Positions 18,247-29,128 of a stretch of DNA of 64,000 nucleotides are shown here, piece by piece. Made by a program: the position numbers and the translations under genes. The stretch's first letter is position 1. Each line of letters opens with the position of its first letter. The DNA is taken from assembly GCF_003386865.1 (NCBI RefSeq), contig NZ_QTUA01000001.1, positions 2,356,001 to 2,420,000 of the forward strand. Direction: 5' to 3'. A model generated the notes under the pieces. That model worked only from the letters and a program-made list of their open reading frames with translations, did no database searches and was not told where the DNA came from. Source of the DNA: Calidifontibacter indicus. GTDB lineage: Bacteria; Actinomycetota; Actinomycetes; Actinomycetales; Dermatophilaceae.

Positions 18247-19461
18247 ATGCGCACCATCCGACAATCCCGCAAGCTGCAGGGAGTCCGTTACGACGTCCGT
18301 GGACCGATCCTCGTCGAGGCCCAGCGCCTCGAGGCCGAGGGCCACCGGATCCTCAAGCTGAACATCGGCAACACCGCCCCGTTCGGTTTCGAGGCCCCCG
18401 AGGCGATCGTGGCCGACATGGTGCAGGCACTGCCCGACGCCCAGGGTTACAGCGACTCGCGCGGCATCTACAGCGCTCGCACCGCAGTCGCGCAGTACTA
18501 CCAGTCGCGCGGTTTCCGCGACGCGGTCGTCGACGACGTGTTCATCGGCAACGGTGTCTCCGAGCTCATCACGATGGTGCTGCAGACCTTCATCGACGAC
18601 GGCAACGAGATCCTCGTGCCGGCGCCCGACTACCCGCTGTGGACCGGCGCGGTCACCCTGTCCGGCGGCATCCCGGTGCACTACCGGTGCGACGAGGAGA
18701 ACGGCTGGAACCCCGACCTCGAGGACATCGAGTCGAAGATCACCGCCAACACCCACGCGATGGTGATCATCAACCCGAACAACCCGACCGGCGCCGTCTA
18801 CTCCCCCGAGATCGTCAAGGGCCTCATCGACATCGCCCGCCGCCACGACCTGGTGGTGATGGCCGACGAGATCTACGAGAAGATCCTGTTCGACGACGCC
18901 GTGCACCACCACGCCGCCACCTACGCGGCCGACGACGTCCTCTGCCTCACCTTCTCCGGGTTGTCGAAGGCCTACCGGGTCTGCGGTTACCGCGCCGGCT
19001 GGGTGTTCATCACCGGCCCGAAGCACCTCGCCACCGACTTCCTGGAGGGCCTGACCCTGCTGGCGAACATGCGCATGTGCGCCAACGTGCCGGCCCAGCA
19101 CGCCATCCAGACCGCGCTCGGTGGCTACCAGTCGATCAACGAACTCATCGTGCCCGGCGGCCGGTTCTACGAGCAGAGCAAGCTGGCGTCCAAGCTGCTC
19201 AACGACATTCCCGGCGTGAGTTGCGTCGAACCCCAGGGCGCGCTGTATTGCTTCCCGCGCCTCGACCCCGAGGTCTACAAGATCGACGACGACCAGCAGT
19301 TCGTGATCGACCTGCTGCGTGCGAAGAAGATCCTCGTTACCCACGGCACGGGCTTCAACTGGTTCGAACCCGACCACTTCCGGTTGGTGACGCTGCCCGA
19401 CGTCGAACTGCTCACCGAGGCGATCGGCCGCATCGACGAGTTCCTCGCGACCATGCGCTGA
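18247..19461 (+). CDS. alaA: PLP-dependent alanine aminotransferase, AlaA type
   Basis: A 404-residue fold-type I aminotransferase that matches E. coli AlaA along its length: YDVRGPILVEA, LKLNIGN, VPAPDYPLW, IINPNNPTGAVY, SGLSKAYR with the PLP lysine at 241, and ANVPAQHAIQTALGGYQS. It should interconvert pyruvate and alanine using glutamate. AAAGGTGA lies upstream of ATG 18247. It is convergent with gcvP, 23 nt away. Confidence 0.9.
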   Translation: MRTIRQSRKLQGVRYDVRGPILVEAQRLEAEGHRILKLNIGNTAPFGFEAPEAIVADMVQALPDAQGYSDSRGIYSARTAVAQYYQSRGFRDAVVDDVFIGNGVSELITMVLQTFIDDGNEILVPAPDYPLWTGAVTLSGGIPVHYRCDEENGWNPDLEDIESKITANTHAMVIINPNNPTGAVYSPEIVKGLIDIARRHDLVVMADEIYEKILFDDAVHHHAATYAADDVLCLTFSGLSKAYRVCGYRAGWVFITGPKHLATDFLEGLTLLANMRMCANVPAQHAIQTALGGYQSINELIVPGGRFYEQSKLASKLLNDIPGVSCVEPQGALYCFPRLDPEVYKIDDDQQFVIDLLRAKKILVTHGTGFNWFEPDHFRLVTLPDVELLTEAIGRIDEFLATMR

Positions 19462-19484
19462 GCGCCCCCATCCCTCTTACCCGG

Positions 19485-22358
<2,874 letters not shown>

Positions 22359-22424
22359 GCTCTTCCTTCTGGCGAGGTACGGCTGGTACGTCTCCCCCTC
22401 TGTCGGCGCCGCCGGACGGCAGCG

Positions 22425-22542
22425 TCTTCAGAGTCGCCTCGTCCGGGTGGTCCGGTGGCCTGAGAGGTTCTGGGGAGAATTGCACCTTCGGCGCCTGGAC
22501 CACATCGGTGGATGTGAGTGCAGGACTCTCCCACCCGGTGTC
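22425..22542 (-). promoter_or_regulatory. Glycine riboswitch (single aptamer visible)
   Basis: Read on the minus strand, the leader of gcvP holds GGGTGGGAGAGT, then GGCGCCGAAGGTGCAA, then CCTCTCAGGC, and finally GAGGCGACTCTGAA: the conserved core of the glycine aptamer in the right order. Only one such core is seen before the gcvP start at 22358. A GC-rich hairpin around 22402-22420 followed by GGGGGAGACG could be the expression platform sequestering the ribosome site. It probably switches gcvP on when glycine is abundant. Confidence 0.88.
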
Positions 22543-22554
22543 GCGAGCTGAGCA

Positions 22555-22588
22555 CAAAAATAGCACCGGACGTCGAAACGTCCGGTGC
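22555..22588 (-). terminator. Intrinsic terminator after the merR gene
   Basis: On the minus strand an 11-bp perfect stem (GCACCGGACGT, loop TTCG) is followed by TATTTTTG. It lies 39 nt after the merR stop at 22627 and just before the glycine riboswitch, so it separates gcvP transcription from the upstream block. Confidence 0.85.
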
Positions 22589-22626
22589 TGGTGCCGCATC
22601 GTGGCGGCAAACTCGTTGCCCGGCCT

Positions 22627-23208
22627 TCAGACGGCCTTGCGACGCTCGCGGCGGCTGCGGAGTTCGTCGCCGGGGTGTTCGGCGATCTCCTCGGCTCCGG
22701 GGCGCTCCGAGGGCAGCTCGGACAGCGTGCCCTCCACCTCGCGCCAGACCGAACCGAGTGCGATGCCGAAGACGCCCTGGCCGCCGCGCATGAGGTCGAT
22801 CACCTGGTCGTCGGAGGTGCACTCGTAGACGCTCGCACCGTCGGACATCAGGGTGATGGTCGCGAGGTCGTCGACGCCGTGGTCGCGCAGGGCGGCCACC
22901 GCGATGCGGATCTGCTGCAGCGAGACGCCGGTGTCGAGCAGTCGCTTGACCACCTTCAGCACGAGGATGTCGCGAAAGCTGTAGAGACGGTGGTTGCCCG
23001 AACCGCTCGGGTTGCGCACCGAGGGCTCGACCAAGCCGGTGCGGGCCCAGTAGTCGAGCTGGCGGTAGGTCACGCCGGAGGCGCGGCAGGCCGCGGGTCC
23101 GCGGTAGCCCAGCTGGTCGTCGTCCGGCAGGTCGATGCCGTCGGTGACCGGCGCCTCGAGCGGGGCCGGAGCCGGGGAGCCTTCGGGCTGCACATCAGCG
23201 CGTGCCAT
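22627..23208 (-). CDS. MerR-family transcriptional regulator (Rv1830-like)
   Basis: A 193-residue MerR-type protein. Residues ~33-100 form the winged HTH (GYRGPAACRASGVTYRQLDY, then GNHRLYSFRDILVL), followed by a helical region and a charged C-terminus rather than a metal-binding loop. Position next to DUF151 and gcvP matches Rv1830 of M. tuberculosis. GAGGAAGAGG precedes ATG 23208. A dyad at 23336-23362 lies in its upstream region and could be its own operator. The ligand, if any, is unknown. Confidence 0.87.
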   Translation of the reverse strand: MARADVQPEGSPAPAPLEAPVTDGIDLPDDDQLGYRGPAACRASGVTYRQLDYWARTGLVEPSVRNPSGSGNHRLYSFRDILVLKVVKRLLDTGVSLQQIRIAVAALRDHGVDDLATITLMSDGASVYECTSDDQVIDLMRGGQGVFGIALGSVWREVEGTLSELPSERPGAEEIAEHPGDELRSRRERRKAV

Positions 23209-23335
23209 GGCTACCTCTTCCTCGTAAATGACTGCTGCACGCCCTCGCGTGCCTGTGAATCAAGGTACGGGTGGGACGAGGGAGCGTCAACGAACTCCCT
23301 CGGCGTGTCGCGCCTCGACAAGCCGCCTCCACAAA

Positions 23336-23362
23336 CCTTCAACCTGTAGTTCATGGTTAAGG
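23336..23362. promoter_or_regulatory. Candidate MerR-type operator dyad
   Basis: An interrupted inverted repeat, CCTTCAACC (23336-23344), 10-nt spacer, GGTTAAGG (23355-23362). It overlaps the stop codon of the DUF151 gene and lies about 130 bp before the merR start. MerR proteins bind spaced dyads of this size. One base of asymmetry makes it only a candidate. Confidence 0.3.
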
Positions 23363-23866
23363 ATTCTCGCCCGTCGTTCCGCCGGATTCTTCGGTTCCGC
23401 CCTCGGCGTCCTCGAAATCCTCCGCGGAAACGTTGTCCAGGAACTCCCGGAACCGCTCGACCTCGTCCTCCTCGACATCCATCGTGATGCCGATCTCCTC
23501 CAGGATCGAATCGTCGACGTAGACCGCGCAACCGGACCGCAGCGCCAGTGCGATCGCGTCGGAACTGCGCGCGTCGATGCGGGTGCCATTGGCCAACACC
23601 AGCTCGGCGTAGAACACACCCTCGGTCATCGAGACGATGTCGACGTGCGACAGGCGGCCACCGAGAGTTTCCATCACGGTGAGCAACAGGTCATGGGTCA
23701 GGGGTCGCGGCGGCTCGACGCCTTCCATCACGTGTGCGATGGCGGCAGCCTCGGGAGCCCCGATCCAGATCGGCACGCACCGACCTCCGTCGGCCTCGCG
23801 CAGGATGACGATCGGCTTGTTCGTGGGCATCTCGACACGGACGCCCATCACCTCGACCTGTCTCAC
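23357..23866 (-). CDS. Bifunctional nuclease family protein (DUF151)
   Basis: A 169-residue DUF151 protein, close to the length of Rv1829. It starts VRQVEVMGVRVEMPTNKPI, followed by CVPIWIGAPEAAAIA, the RIDARSSDAIALALR segment and an acidic C-terminal tail (EDEVERF, then EDFEDAEGGTEES). Plant members have dual nuclease activity, but the bacterial role is unproven. I chose GTG 23866 because it fits family N-termini; the open frame goes on to 24052 without similarity. It sits 10 nt after the Rv1828-like merR gene. Confidence 0.85.
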   Translation of the reverse strand: MRQVEVMGVRVEMPTNKPIVILREADGGRCVPIWIGAPEAAAIAHVMEGVEPPRPLTHDLLLTVMETLGGRLSHVDIVSMTEGVFYAELVLANGTRIDARSSDAIALALRSGCAVYVDDSILEEIGITMDVEEDEVERFREFLDNVSAEDFEDAEGGTEESGGTTGENP

Positions 23867-23876
23867 ACCGACAACG

Positions 23877-24572
23877 CTACCCCCGCAGCCCGGCTCGCAC
23901 GAGAGCAAGGTGCAGAGCGAGACATTCGCGCACCACCTCGGCCGCAGCGTCGCGGTCGGAGTCGCCCGGTCGGAAACTGAGCTGCTGCACCAGCCCCACC
24001 TCACGGTCGGCCGCCAGCCGGAAGGGGCGCAGGTGGCGCGCGTCGATGCCATAGGCGAGCAACGCTGCGGCCGCGCGGGCGATCTGCAGACCGTCGGCGT
24101 CGTAGTAGCCGTCCTTGCCCGGGCGCACCAGCCCGAAATCGGCCAGTCCGGCGACCGCCTTCGCGTCGAGCCCGGTGGCCGCGCACAGTTCGTCGACGGA
24201 CAGCCGTAGGTCGTGGTCGCCCTCGGCGACGATGTCGGCGACGGTCGGCGCGTCGGCGTCGGCGTCGGATGCCGAGGCCGGCACCGATGGTCGGCCCTCG
24301 ACCGGAGCCGGCTCCAAACCGCGGTCGAACGCGTCGAGCGCCTCGCGGATCACCTTGAGCGGCCAGAACCGGTCGCGTTGGGCGCGCAGCACGAACCGCA
24401 GCCGCTCCACATCACGCTCGGTGTAGCGCCGGTAGCCACTGCCGGCACGCTGCGGACTGACGACGCCCTGCGCGTCGAGGAATCGCACCTTCGACAGGGT
24501 GAGGTCAGGGAACTCGTCCTGCAGTTGCTTCAGGACCGCGCCGATGGCGAGCGTCGGCCGTTGCTCGCTCAC
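23877..24572 (-). CDS. MerR-family transcriptional regulator (Rv1828-like)
   Basis: A 231-residue regulator. The N-terminal winged HTH reads LTLSKVRFLDAQGVVSP then GYRRYTERDVERL (residues 25-58), then FWPLKVIREALDAF. The C-terminal half (residues ~110-231) has a second helical domain with DLRLSVDELCAATGLD, as in Rv1828. The start GTG overlaps the garA stop by four bases (GTGA), indicating coupling with GarA. The partner signal is unknown. Confidence 0.87.
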   Translation of the reverse strand: MSEQRPTLAIGAVLKQLQDEFPDLTLSKVRFLDAQGVVSPQRAGSGYRRYTERDVERLRFVLRAQRDRFWPLKVIREALDAFDRGLEPAPVEGRPSVPASASDADADAPTVADIVAEGDHDLRLSVDELCAATGLDAKAVAGLADFGLVRPGKDGYYDADGLQIARAAAALLAYGIDARHLRPFRLAADREVGLVQQLSFRPGDSDRDAAAEVVRECLALHLALVRAGLRG

Positions 24573-25024
24573 GACCCCGCGGGGGCGGCGAAGTAGACGA
24601 ACCGGAACTTGCCGATCTGCACCTCGTCACCGCTGTGCAGTTCGGCGGCGTCGGTGATCGCACCGTTGACGTAGGTGCCGTTGAGCGAGCCCACGTCGAC
24701 CACGCTGTAGCCCTGCTGGCGACGGCGGAACACCGCGTGCCGACGGGAAACGGTGACGTCGTCGAGGAAGATGTCGCTGTCGGTGTGCCGACCGCTGCCG
24801 ATCTCCTCGTCGTCGAGCAGGAATCGTGCACCGGAGTTCGGGCCGCGCATCGCGATCAACAGGGCCGTGCCGGGTCGCAACGCGTCGACCATCGCCTGGT
24901 CGGACTGCGACAGGCGCAGCTCACCGGAGAACTCCGCCGGGACGACGGCGTCGGAGCCGATGGTGAAACGGGCAGTGGCGTCACCACCCGGCTGGTCGGT
25001 TCCAGGGTGCTGCTGGTCGTTCAT
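24569..25024 (-). CDS. garA: FHA-domain protein GarA
   Basis: A 151-residue FHA protein. The FHA domain (residues ~55-140) is nearly the mycobacterial one: GRHTDSDIFLDDVTVSRRHA, VVDVGSLNGTYVN, and GDEVQIGKFR. GarA binds and inhibits or activates 2-oxoglutarate-using enzymes (ODH E1, GDH, GOGAT), steering carbon between the TCA cycle and glutamate. In known GarA an N-terminal ETT motif is phosphorylated by PknB/PknG and then binds its own FHA domain. Here the N-terminus (DATARFTIGSD) lacks that paired-threonine motif, so control may differ. It is coupled to the MerR gene. Confidence 0.9.
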   Translation of the reverse strand: MNDQQHPGTDQPGGDATARFTIGSDAVVPAEFSGELRLSQSDQAMVDALRPGTALLIAMRGPNSGARFLLDDEEIGSGRHTDSDIFLDDVTVSRRHAVFRRRQQGYSVVDVGSLNGTYVNGAITDAAELHSGDEVQIGKFRFVYFAAPAGS

Positions 25025-25064
25025 CTGTTCAGCCTAATCGATCGGCCCCGCAGGGCGACGGAGC

Positions 25065-25454
25065 TCAGTTGAGCGAGGACTTGTACGCGTCGACGTCCTG
25101 GAGCTGCTCCACGGCGGCCGGGTCGGCCACCTTGAGCTCGTACATCCAGCCCTCGCCGTACGGGTCGGAGTTGACCAGTTCGGGGGTCGCGTCGAGCTGC
25201 TCGTTGACAGCGGTCACCTCGCCCTCCAGCGGCGAGTAGAGGTCGCTGACCGACTTGGTCGACTCGACCTCACCGCACGAGTCACCCGCCGAGACGGTGT
25301 CACCGACGCCCGGCAGGCTCACGTAGACCACATCGCCGAGGGCATCCTGCGCGAACGCCGTGATGCCGACGCGGACGACACCGTCGCCCTGCTCCTTCAC
25401 CCACTCGTGGTCACTGGTGTAGCGCAGGTCGGCGGGGTACTCGAGGTCGCTCAT
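25065..25454 (-). CDS. gcvH: Glycine cleavage system H protein
   Basis: A 129-residue lipoyl carrier. It starts SDLEYPADLRYTSDHEW and carries the lipoylation site GEVESTKSVSD, with the lysine at residue 67. It shuttles the aminomethyl group from GcvP to the T protein. It is separated from garA by 40 nt and from the upstream DUF881 gene by 47 nt, so it may have its own promoter within the same-strand block. Confidence 0.96.
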   Translation of the reverse strand: MSDLEYPADLRYTSDHEWVKEQGDGVVRVGITAFAQDALGDVVYVSLPGVGDTVSAGDSCGEVESTKSVSDLYSPLEGEVTAVNEQLDATPELVNSDPYGEGWMYELKVADPAAVEQLQDVDAYKSSLN

Positions 25455-25501
25455 GATGCTCCTAGGTCGACGATGCGTGATGCACGCGGAAAACCGGAGG
25501 T

Positions 25502-26356
25502 CTACCGGGCTGTGTCCGCCTGAGCGTATCCAGGCACCTCCGAGGGCCGCAACGCGGTCACCTCAACTGGGTTCTTGGAGGCCACTGTGGCGGCGATTCC
25601 CAACTGCCGCAACGTCTCCAGCACACCACCGGGGATCGCCAGCGCGGTCGACATGGTGTGCGGATCACCGATCGCCCGCACGGTGTACGGGGCGGTCAGC
25701 GTCTTGCCGTCGACGATCAGTTGGCCCTGCATCGTCAGCCCGAACCAGGTGTTGGCGGTGACCCGGCTGTCGTTGATCTGGATCGCCTCGGCGCCGGCGT
25801 CGCGCAGTTCCTGCACGGTGTCGAGCACGTTGTTCGGCTGGATCTGTCGGGCCTGGTCGGGAATCGTCAGGATGATGCCCGGCCCGGTCGCGCGGACGGT
25901 GCCGGCCAGGATGCCGAGGGCCGCGAGGCGGTCCTCCGCGGCCTTGATGGCCGCCGCGTCTCCCCCGCCGGCCCGCAACGAGTCACGGGTGCGGGTGAGC
26001 CGGTTGATCTCGTCGCCGAGCTTGCCACTCTGCTGGTTGACGCCGTCGAGCAGCGTGACCAGGTCTTCCTGGCGCATGTTCTCCAGGCCGGACGCGCGGT
26101 ACTGCTGCACCTGCGTGACCATCGCGAAACCGAGCAGCACCGCCAACGCGGTGACCAGAAGGTTGGCCTTGGTGAACCGCGGGCGCCCCATCCGGGCCAG
26201 CCGTCCCCAGCCCTGTGAGGGTGTCTGGGACGCGGCGGGCCGGGTTTCGACGGACTCGGTCTCGTCGGGCACTTCGTCCTCGTACGCGGCCAGCGCCGGA
26301 TCGACCTCGCCGGGTGGCGACGCCTCGGGGTCGGGCTTGCGCTTCCTGGGGCTCAT
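25502..26356 (-). CDS. DUF881 membrane-anchored protein (second copy)
   Basis: A 284-residue protein with a charged cytoplasmic N-terminus (MSPRKRKPDPEAS), one transmembrane helix around residues 70-90 (LLVTALAVLLGFAMV), a coiled coil (DLVTLLDGVNQQSGKLGDEI) and an extracytoplasmic DUF881 domain containing NNVLDTVQELRDAGAEAIQIN. It corresponds to Rv1825. The ATG overlaps the small-basic-protein stop (ATGA). DUF881 proteins are linked by context to cell envelope growth and division, but have no biochemical assignment. Confidence 0.87.
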   Translation of the reverse strand: MSPRKRKPDPEASPPGEVDPALAAYEDEVPDETESVETRPAASQTPSQGWGRLARMGRPRFTKANLLVTALAVLLGFAMVTQVQQYRASGLENMRQEDLVTLLDGVNQQSGKLGDEINRLTRTRDSLRAGGGDAAAIKAAEDRLAALGILAGTVRATGPGIILTIPDQARQIQPNNVLDTVQELRDAGAEAIQINDSRVTANTWFGLTMQGQLIVDGKTLTAPYTVRAIGDPHTMSTALAIPGGVLETLRQLGIAATVASKNPVEVTALRPSEVPGYAQADTAR

Positions 26357-26685
26357 GCGTGGAAGAGGTGTCGACGGATGGAGGCGACGTTGCTGAAGAT
26401 GCGCAAGCCGAGCACGACGACCACACCGGTCGACAGCTGGGAACCGACACCGAGCTGGTCGCCGAGGAAGACGATGAACGAGGCGACGACGACGTTCGAC
26501 AGGAACGAGACGACGAACACCTTGTCGTCGAAGATGCCGTCGAGCACGGCACGCACGGCGCCGAACACGGCGTCGAGAGCGGCGATGACCGCGATCGGCA
26601 GGTACGGCTGCAGCCACAGCGGCACGTCCGGGGACAGGACGATGCCGATGACGAGGCCGGCAACGAGGCCGAGGGCAGGGATCAC
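26353..26685 (-). CDS. sbp: Small basic protein family (DUF1290) membrane protein
   Basis: A 110-residue integral membrane protein. It has three hydrophobic segments: IPALGLVAGLVIGIVL, the YLPIAVIAALDAVFGAVRA region with its conserved charged pattern, and FVVSFLSNVVVASFIVFLGD. The GTG start at 26685 overlaps the preceding DUF881 stop (GTGA), and its own stop overlaps the next DUF881 start (ATGA), so three proteins are made in a coupled row. It is the Rv1824 counterpart; the function is unknown. Confidence 0.87.
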   Translation of the reverse strand: MIPALGLVAGLVIGIVLSPDVPLWLQPYLPIAVIAALDAVFGAVRAVLDGIFDDKVFVVSFLSNVVVASFIVFLGDQLGVGSQLSTGVVVVLGLRIFSNVASIRRHLFHA

Positions 26686-27578
26686 TGGGACTTCTCCTTC
26701 GCGGGGCGTGCGTAGTTCAGCGACACCGAGGGTGCCTCGGGAAGCTGAACGTTCTGCGACGTGCGCCAACTCGAGCGCACGCCGACACCCTTACTGATGG
26801 TCGACAGGTAGTTGCCACCTGCGTTCTTGTCGAATGCCGCATGCAGACCCGACGGTCCGATGATCGAGATGTCGTAGGGCGGCACGAGCGGACGGTAGTT
26901 GACGAGGATCGCCTCGCCGGCGAACCGGATCGCGGTGAGCGAGGTGACCCGCTGGCCGTTGATGGCGATCGCCTCGGCGCCCGCTTCCCACAGACCGTTG
27001 ACGACCATCTGCAGGTCGGCGGAGGTCACCCGCCCGGTGTCGGACCCGGAGGTGCGCGGATCACCCTGGGCATCGGTGCCGGCGTCCTTCGCGTCGTTCA
27101 CGCTCAGCACGAATCCGGGACCGTGCACGGCGACCGCACCGGCGACCGCCTCGGCGACGTGCAGTTCATCGGTGGTGTCCTGCCGGTTGCCTCGGCTCAG
27201 CGCCGACTCCTGCAGCCCGGCGATCTCGGTGTTGAGCCCGGTGACCGAGCGCGAGCGCTGGTCGATGAGCGTCTGCCCCTTGTTGATCCGCGACACGAGT
27301 TCGTCGTGTTGCTTCTTGGCCTCACCGAGCGGGGTGCGCAGCGTCAGCGCGCTGACCGCGAGCCCGAAACCGATCAGCACCATCACCAGGATGAGCAGGG
27401 GCGAGCGGGTGCCCGAGGTGGGCGCGAGGCCGGCGGCGCGCTTCTTCGCGGCGGCGGCCTCGTACGACGGGTCGAGCGGGTGCCTGATCACGTCGTTGAT
27501 CAGGCTCATCGAGGCGGCGGGGTCGCGCGGCGGGGTCGGCTCGTCGGGGGTGAGCTTGGGCAGTTTCGACCACTTCAT
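26682..27578 (-). CDS. DUF881 membrane-anchored protein (first copy)
   Basis: A 298-residue paralogue of the protein at 25502. It has a cytoplasmic N-terminus of about 65 residues, a transmembrane helix (LLILVMVLIGFGLAVSAL), a coiled coil (LVSRINKGQTLIDQRSRSV) and the DUF881 domain with NGLWEAGAEAIAINGQRV. Start ATG 27578 overlaps the pgsA-like stop (ATGA). It corresponds to Rv1823. The two DUF881 copies flank the small basic protein, suggesting that all three make one membrane assembly; this is inference from context. Confidence 0.87.
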   Translation of the reverse strand: MKWSKLPKLTPDEPTPPRDPAASMSLINDVIRHPLDPSYEAAAAKKRAAGLAPTSGTRSPLLILVMVLIGFGLAVSALTLRTPLGEAKKQHDELVSRINKGQTLIDQRSRSVTGLNTEIAGLQESALSRGNRQDTTDELHVAEAVAGAVAVHGPGFVLSVNDAKDAGTDAQGDPRTSGSDTGRVTSADLQMVVNGLWEAGAEAIAINGQRVTSLTAIRFAGEAILVNYRPLVPPYDISIIGPSGLHAAFDKNAGGNYLSTISKGVGVRSSWRTSQNVQLPEAPSVSLNYARPAKEKSQ

Positions 27579-28165
27579 CGCGGCGTGGCACCCTTCTTGG
27601 CCGCGACCATCTGGTTGACCTGGACGGCGTAGAGGATGCCGGCCACCCAGTAGAGCGCCGTGCCCCACCAGACGAACGCCCAGCCGAGCGGGCGCGCGAT
27701 GTCACCGACGACCCCGGCCTGCTCCCCCAGCAGCACCAGCGGGAAGGCGTAGATGAGGTTGAACGTGGCGGACTTGCCGATGAAGGACACCGGAGGCAAC
27801 GGCAGCCGGTGCGTGCGCAGGATGGGGCCGAGGCAGGCGATGAACACCTCGCGGGCGATCAGGATCGCGACCAACCAGACCGGGATGATGTCGCGGATCG
27901 CCAGCGCGACGATCGTGGCGAGGATGTACAGACGGTCGGCGGCCGGGTCGAGCACCTGGCCGAGTTTCGACATCTGGTTCAGGGCGCGTGCCAGCTTGCC
28001 GTCGAGGTAGTCGGTGAACCCCGACACCATGAGCACGATCAACGCCCACCAGTCGTGCTCGGCGAGGATCAACCAGAAGAAGACGGGGACACCGAGCAGC
28101 CGCAGCACGGAGAGTGCGTTGGGCACCGTCCAGATGCGGTTGCTGACCTGATCCGCCTGTTCCAC
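27575..28165 (-). CDS. CDP-alcohol phosphatidyltransferase (PgsA-like)
   Basis: A 196-residue membrane enzyme. The full CDP-OH-P motif D-x2-DG-x2-AR-x8-G-x3-D-x3-D is present in DYLDGKLARALNQMSKLGQ followed by VLDPAAD, with about five hydrophobic helices. It transfers a phosphatidyl group from CDP-diacylglycerol to an alcohol, usually glycerol phosphate. It is the Rv1822 (PgsA2) counterpart. GTG 28165 follows TAGGCT by eight bases on the minus strand, so a leaderless transcript is likely; it leads the 4-nt-overlap operon with DUF881 and sbp. Confidence 0.87.
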   Translation of the reverse strand: MEQADQVSNRIWTVPNALSVLRLLGVPVFFWLILAEHDWWALIVLMVSGFTDYLDGKLARALNQMSKLGQVLDPAADRLYILATIVALAIRDIIPVWLVAILIAREVFIACLGPILRTHRLPLPPVSFIGKSATFNLIYAFPLVLLGEQAGVVGDIARPLGWAFVWWGTALYWVAGILYAVQVNQMVAAKKGATPR

Positions 28166-28175
28166 GTCCGGAAGC

Positions 28176-29033
28176 CTAAGCGCCCGCGCCGGCGGCGCCG
28201 TGCAGCGGCTCACGAGATCCGGGCAACAGCACCCGGTCGGGGTGGGAGCAGATCGTCAGCCGGTCTTCACGGCTGAACGCGATCAGCGTCACCCCGGTGT
28301 CGATTGCCGCGTCGATGGCCAGGGCGGACGGCGCGGACACGCAACTGAGCACGCCCACCCCGGCCATGGCGGCCTTCTGCACGATCTCGAACGACGCCCG
28401 CGAGGAGACCTGCAACACGTCGTTCGCGGCGTCGTGACCATTGACCAAGGCCCAGCCGAGCACCTTGTCGACGGCGTTGTGGCGCCCGACGTCCTCGCGG
28501 ATGACGACCGTCTCGCCGGTCGCCGTGAAGAGCCCGGCCGCGTGTGTTCCGCCGGTGCGGTCGAAGGTCTGCTGGCCTGCGCGCAGGCGGCCCGGAAGGG
28601 CTCGTAGAACTTCAGCCTCAACTCGACGTTCAGAGTTCAGAACCCCGACGGAAGCAGTGATCGCGTCGATGTTCGCCTTGCCGCAGAGCCCGCAACCGCC
28701 GTGCATGACCAAGGAACGCTGAGCGCTCACCGGTAACGGACGCGGCCCGTCGGCGAGGGTCACGTCGATCACGTTCATCGTGTCGGTGTCGGCGCAGTAG
28801 CGCGCGACCATGAGGTCTTCGCGGTGCCGGATGAGCCCCTCGGACAGCAGGAGCCCGTGCACGAGCTCCATGTCGTCGCCGGGCAACCTCATCGTCACGG
28901 TGAGACTCTCGCCGCCGACCCGGATCTCCAGCGGTTCCTCGACGGCCACCGTCTCGGACCGTTCACGCGCGCTGACCCGGTCGGCACCGAAAGTCACCTG
29001 AACCAGGCGTCTGCGATCTGTGCGGCGCCCCAT
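28176..29033 (-). CDS. fdhD: Formate dehydrogenase accessory sulfurtransferase FdhD
   Basis: A 285-residue FdhD. It moves sulphur from a cysteine desulfurase to the molybdenum cofactor of formate dehydrogenase. The active loop HGGCGLCGKA has cysteines at 114 and 117; REDVGRHNAVDKV and SRASFEIVQKAAMAGVG are also conserved. ATG 29033 fits the family; the frame stays open to 29201. No formate dehydrogenase is in the window, but a molybdenum hydroxylase operon lies at the right edge. Its stop lies 11 nt before the pgsA-like start. Confidence 0.93.
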   Translation of the reverse strand: MGRRTDRRRLVQVTFGADRVSARERSETVAVEEPLEIRVGGESLTVTMRLPGDDMELVHGLLLSEGLIRHREDLMVARYCADTDTMNVIDVTLADGPRPLPVSAQRSLVMHGGCGLCGKANIDAITASVGVLNSERRVEAEVLRALPGRLRAGQQTFDRTGGTHAAGLFTATGETVVIREDVGRHNAVDKVLGWALVNGHDAANDVLQVSSRASFEIVQKAAMAGVGVLSCVSAPSALAIDAAIDTGVTLIAFSREDRLTICSHPDRVLLPGSREPLHGAAGAGA

Positions 29034-29128
29034 CAGTCGTCCACAGCGGTTGTTGCGCCCGGGTTCGACGCGACCCGAGGCCGTAGGGTCGGTGCAATCA
29101 TACCGTCGAGGGTACTGAGGGGATTTCC

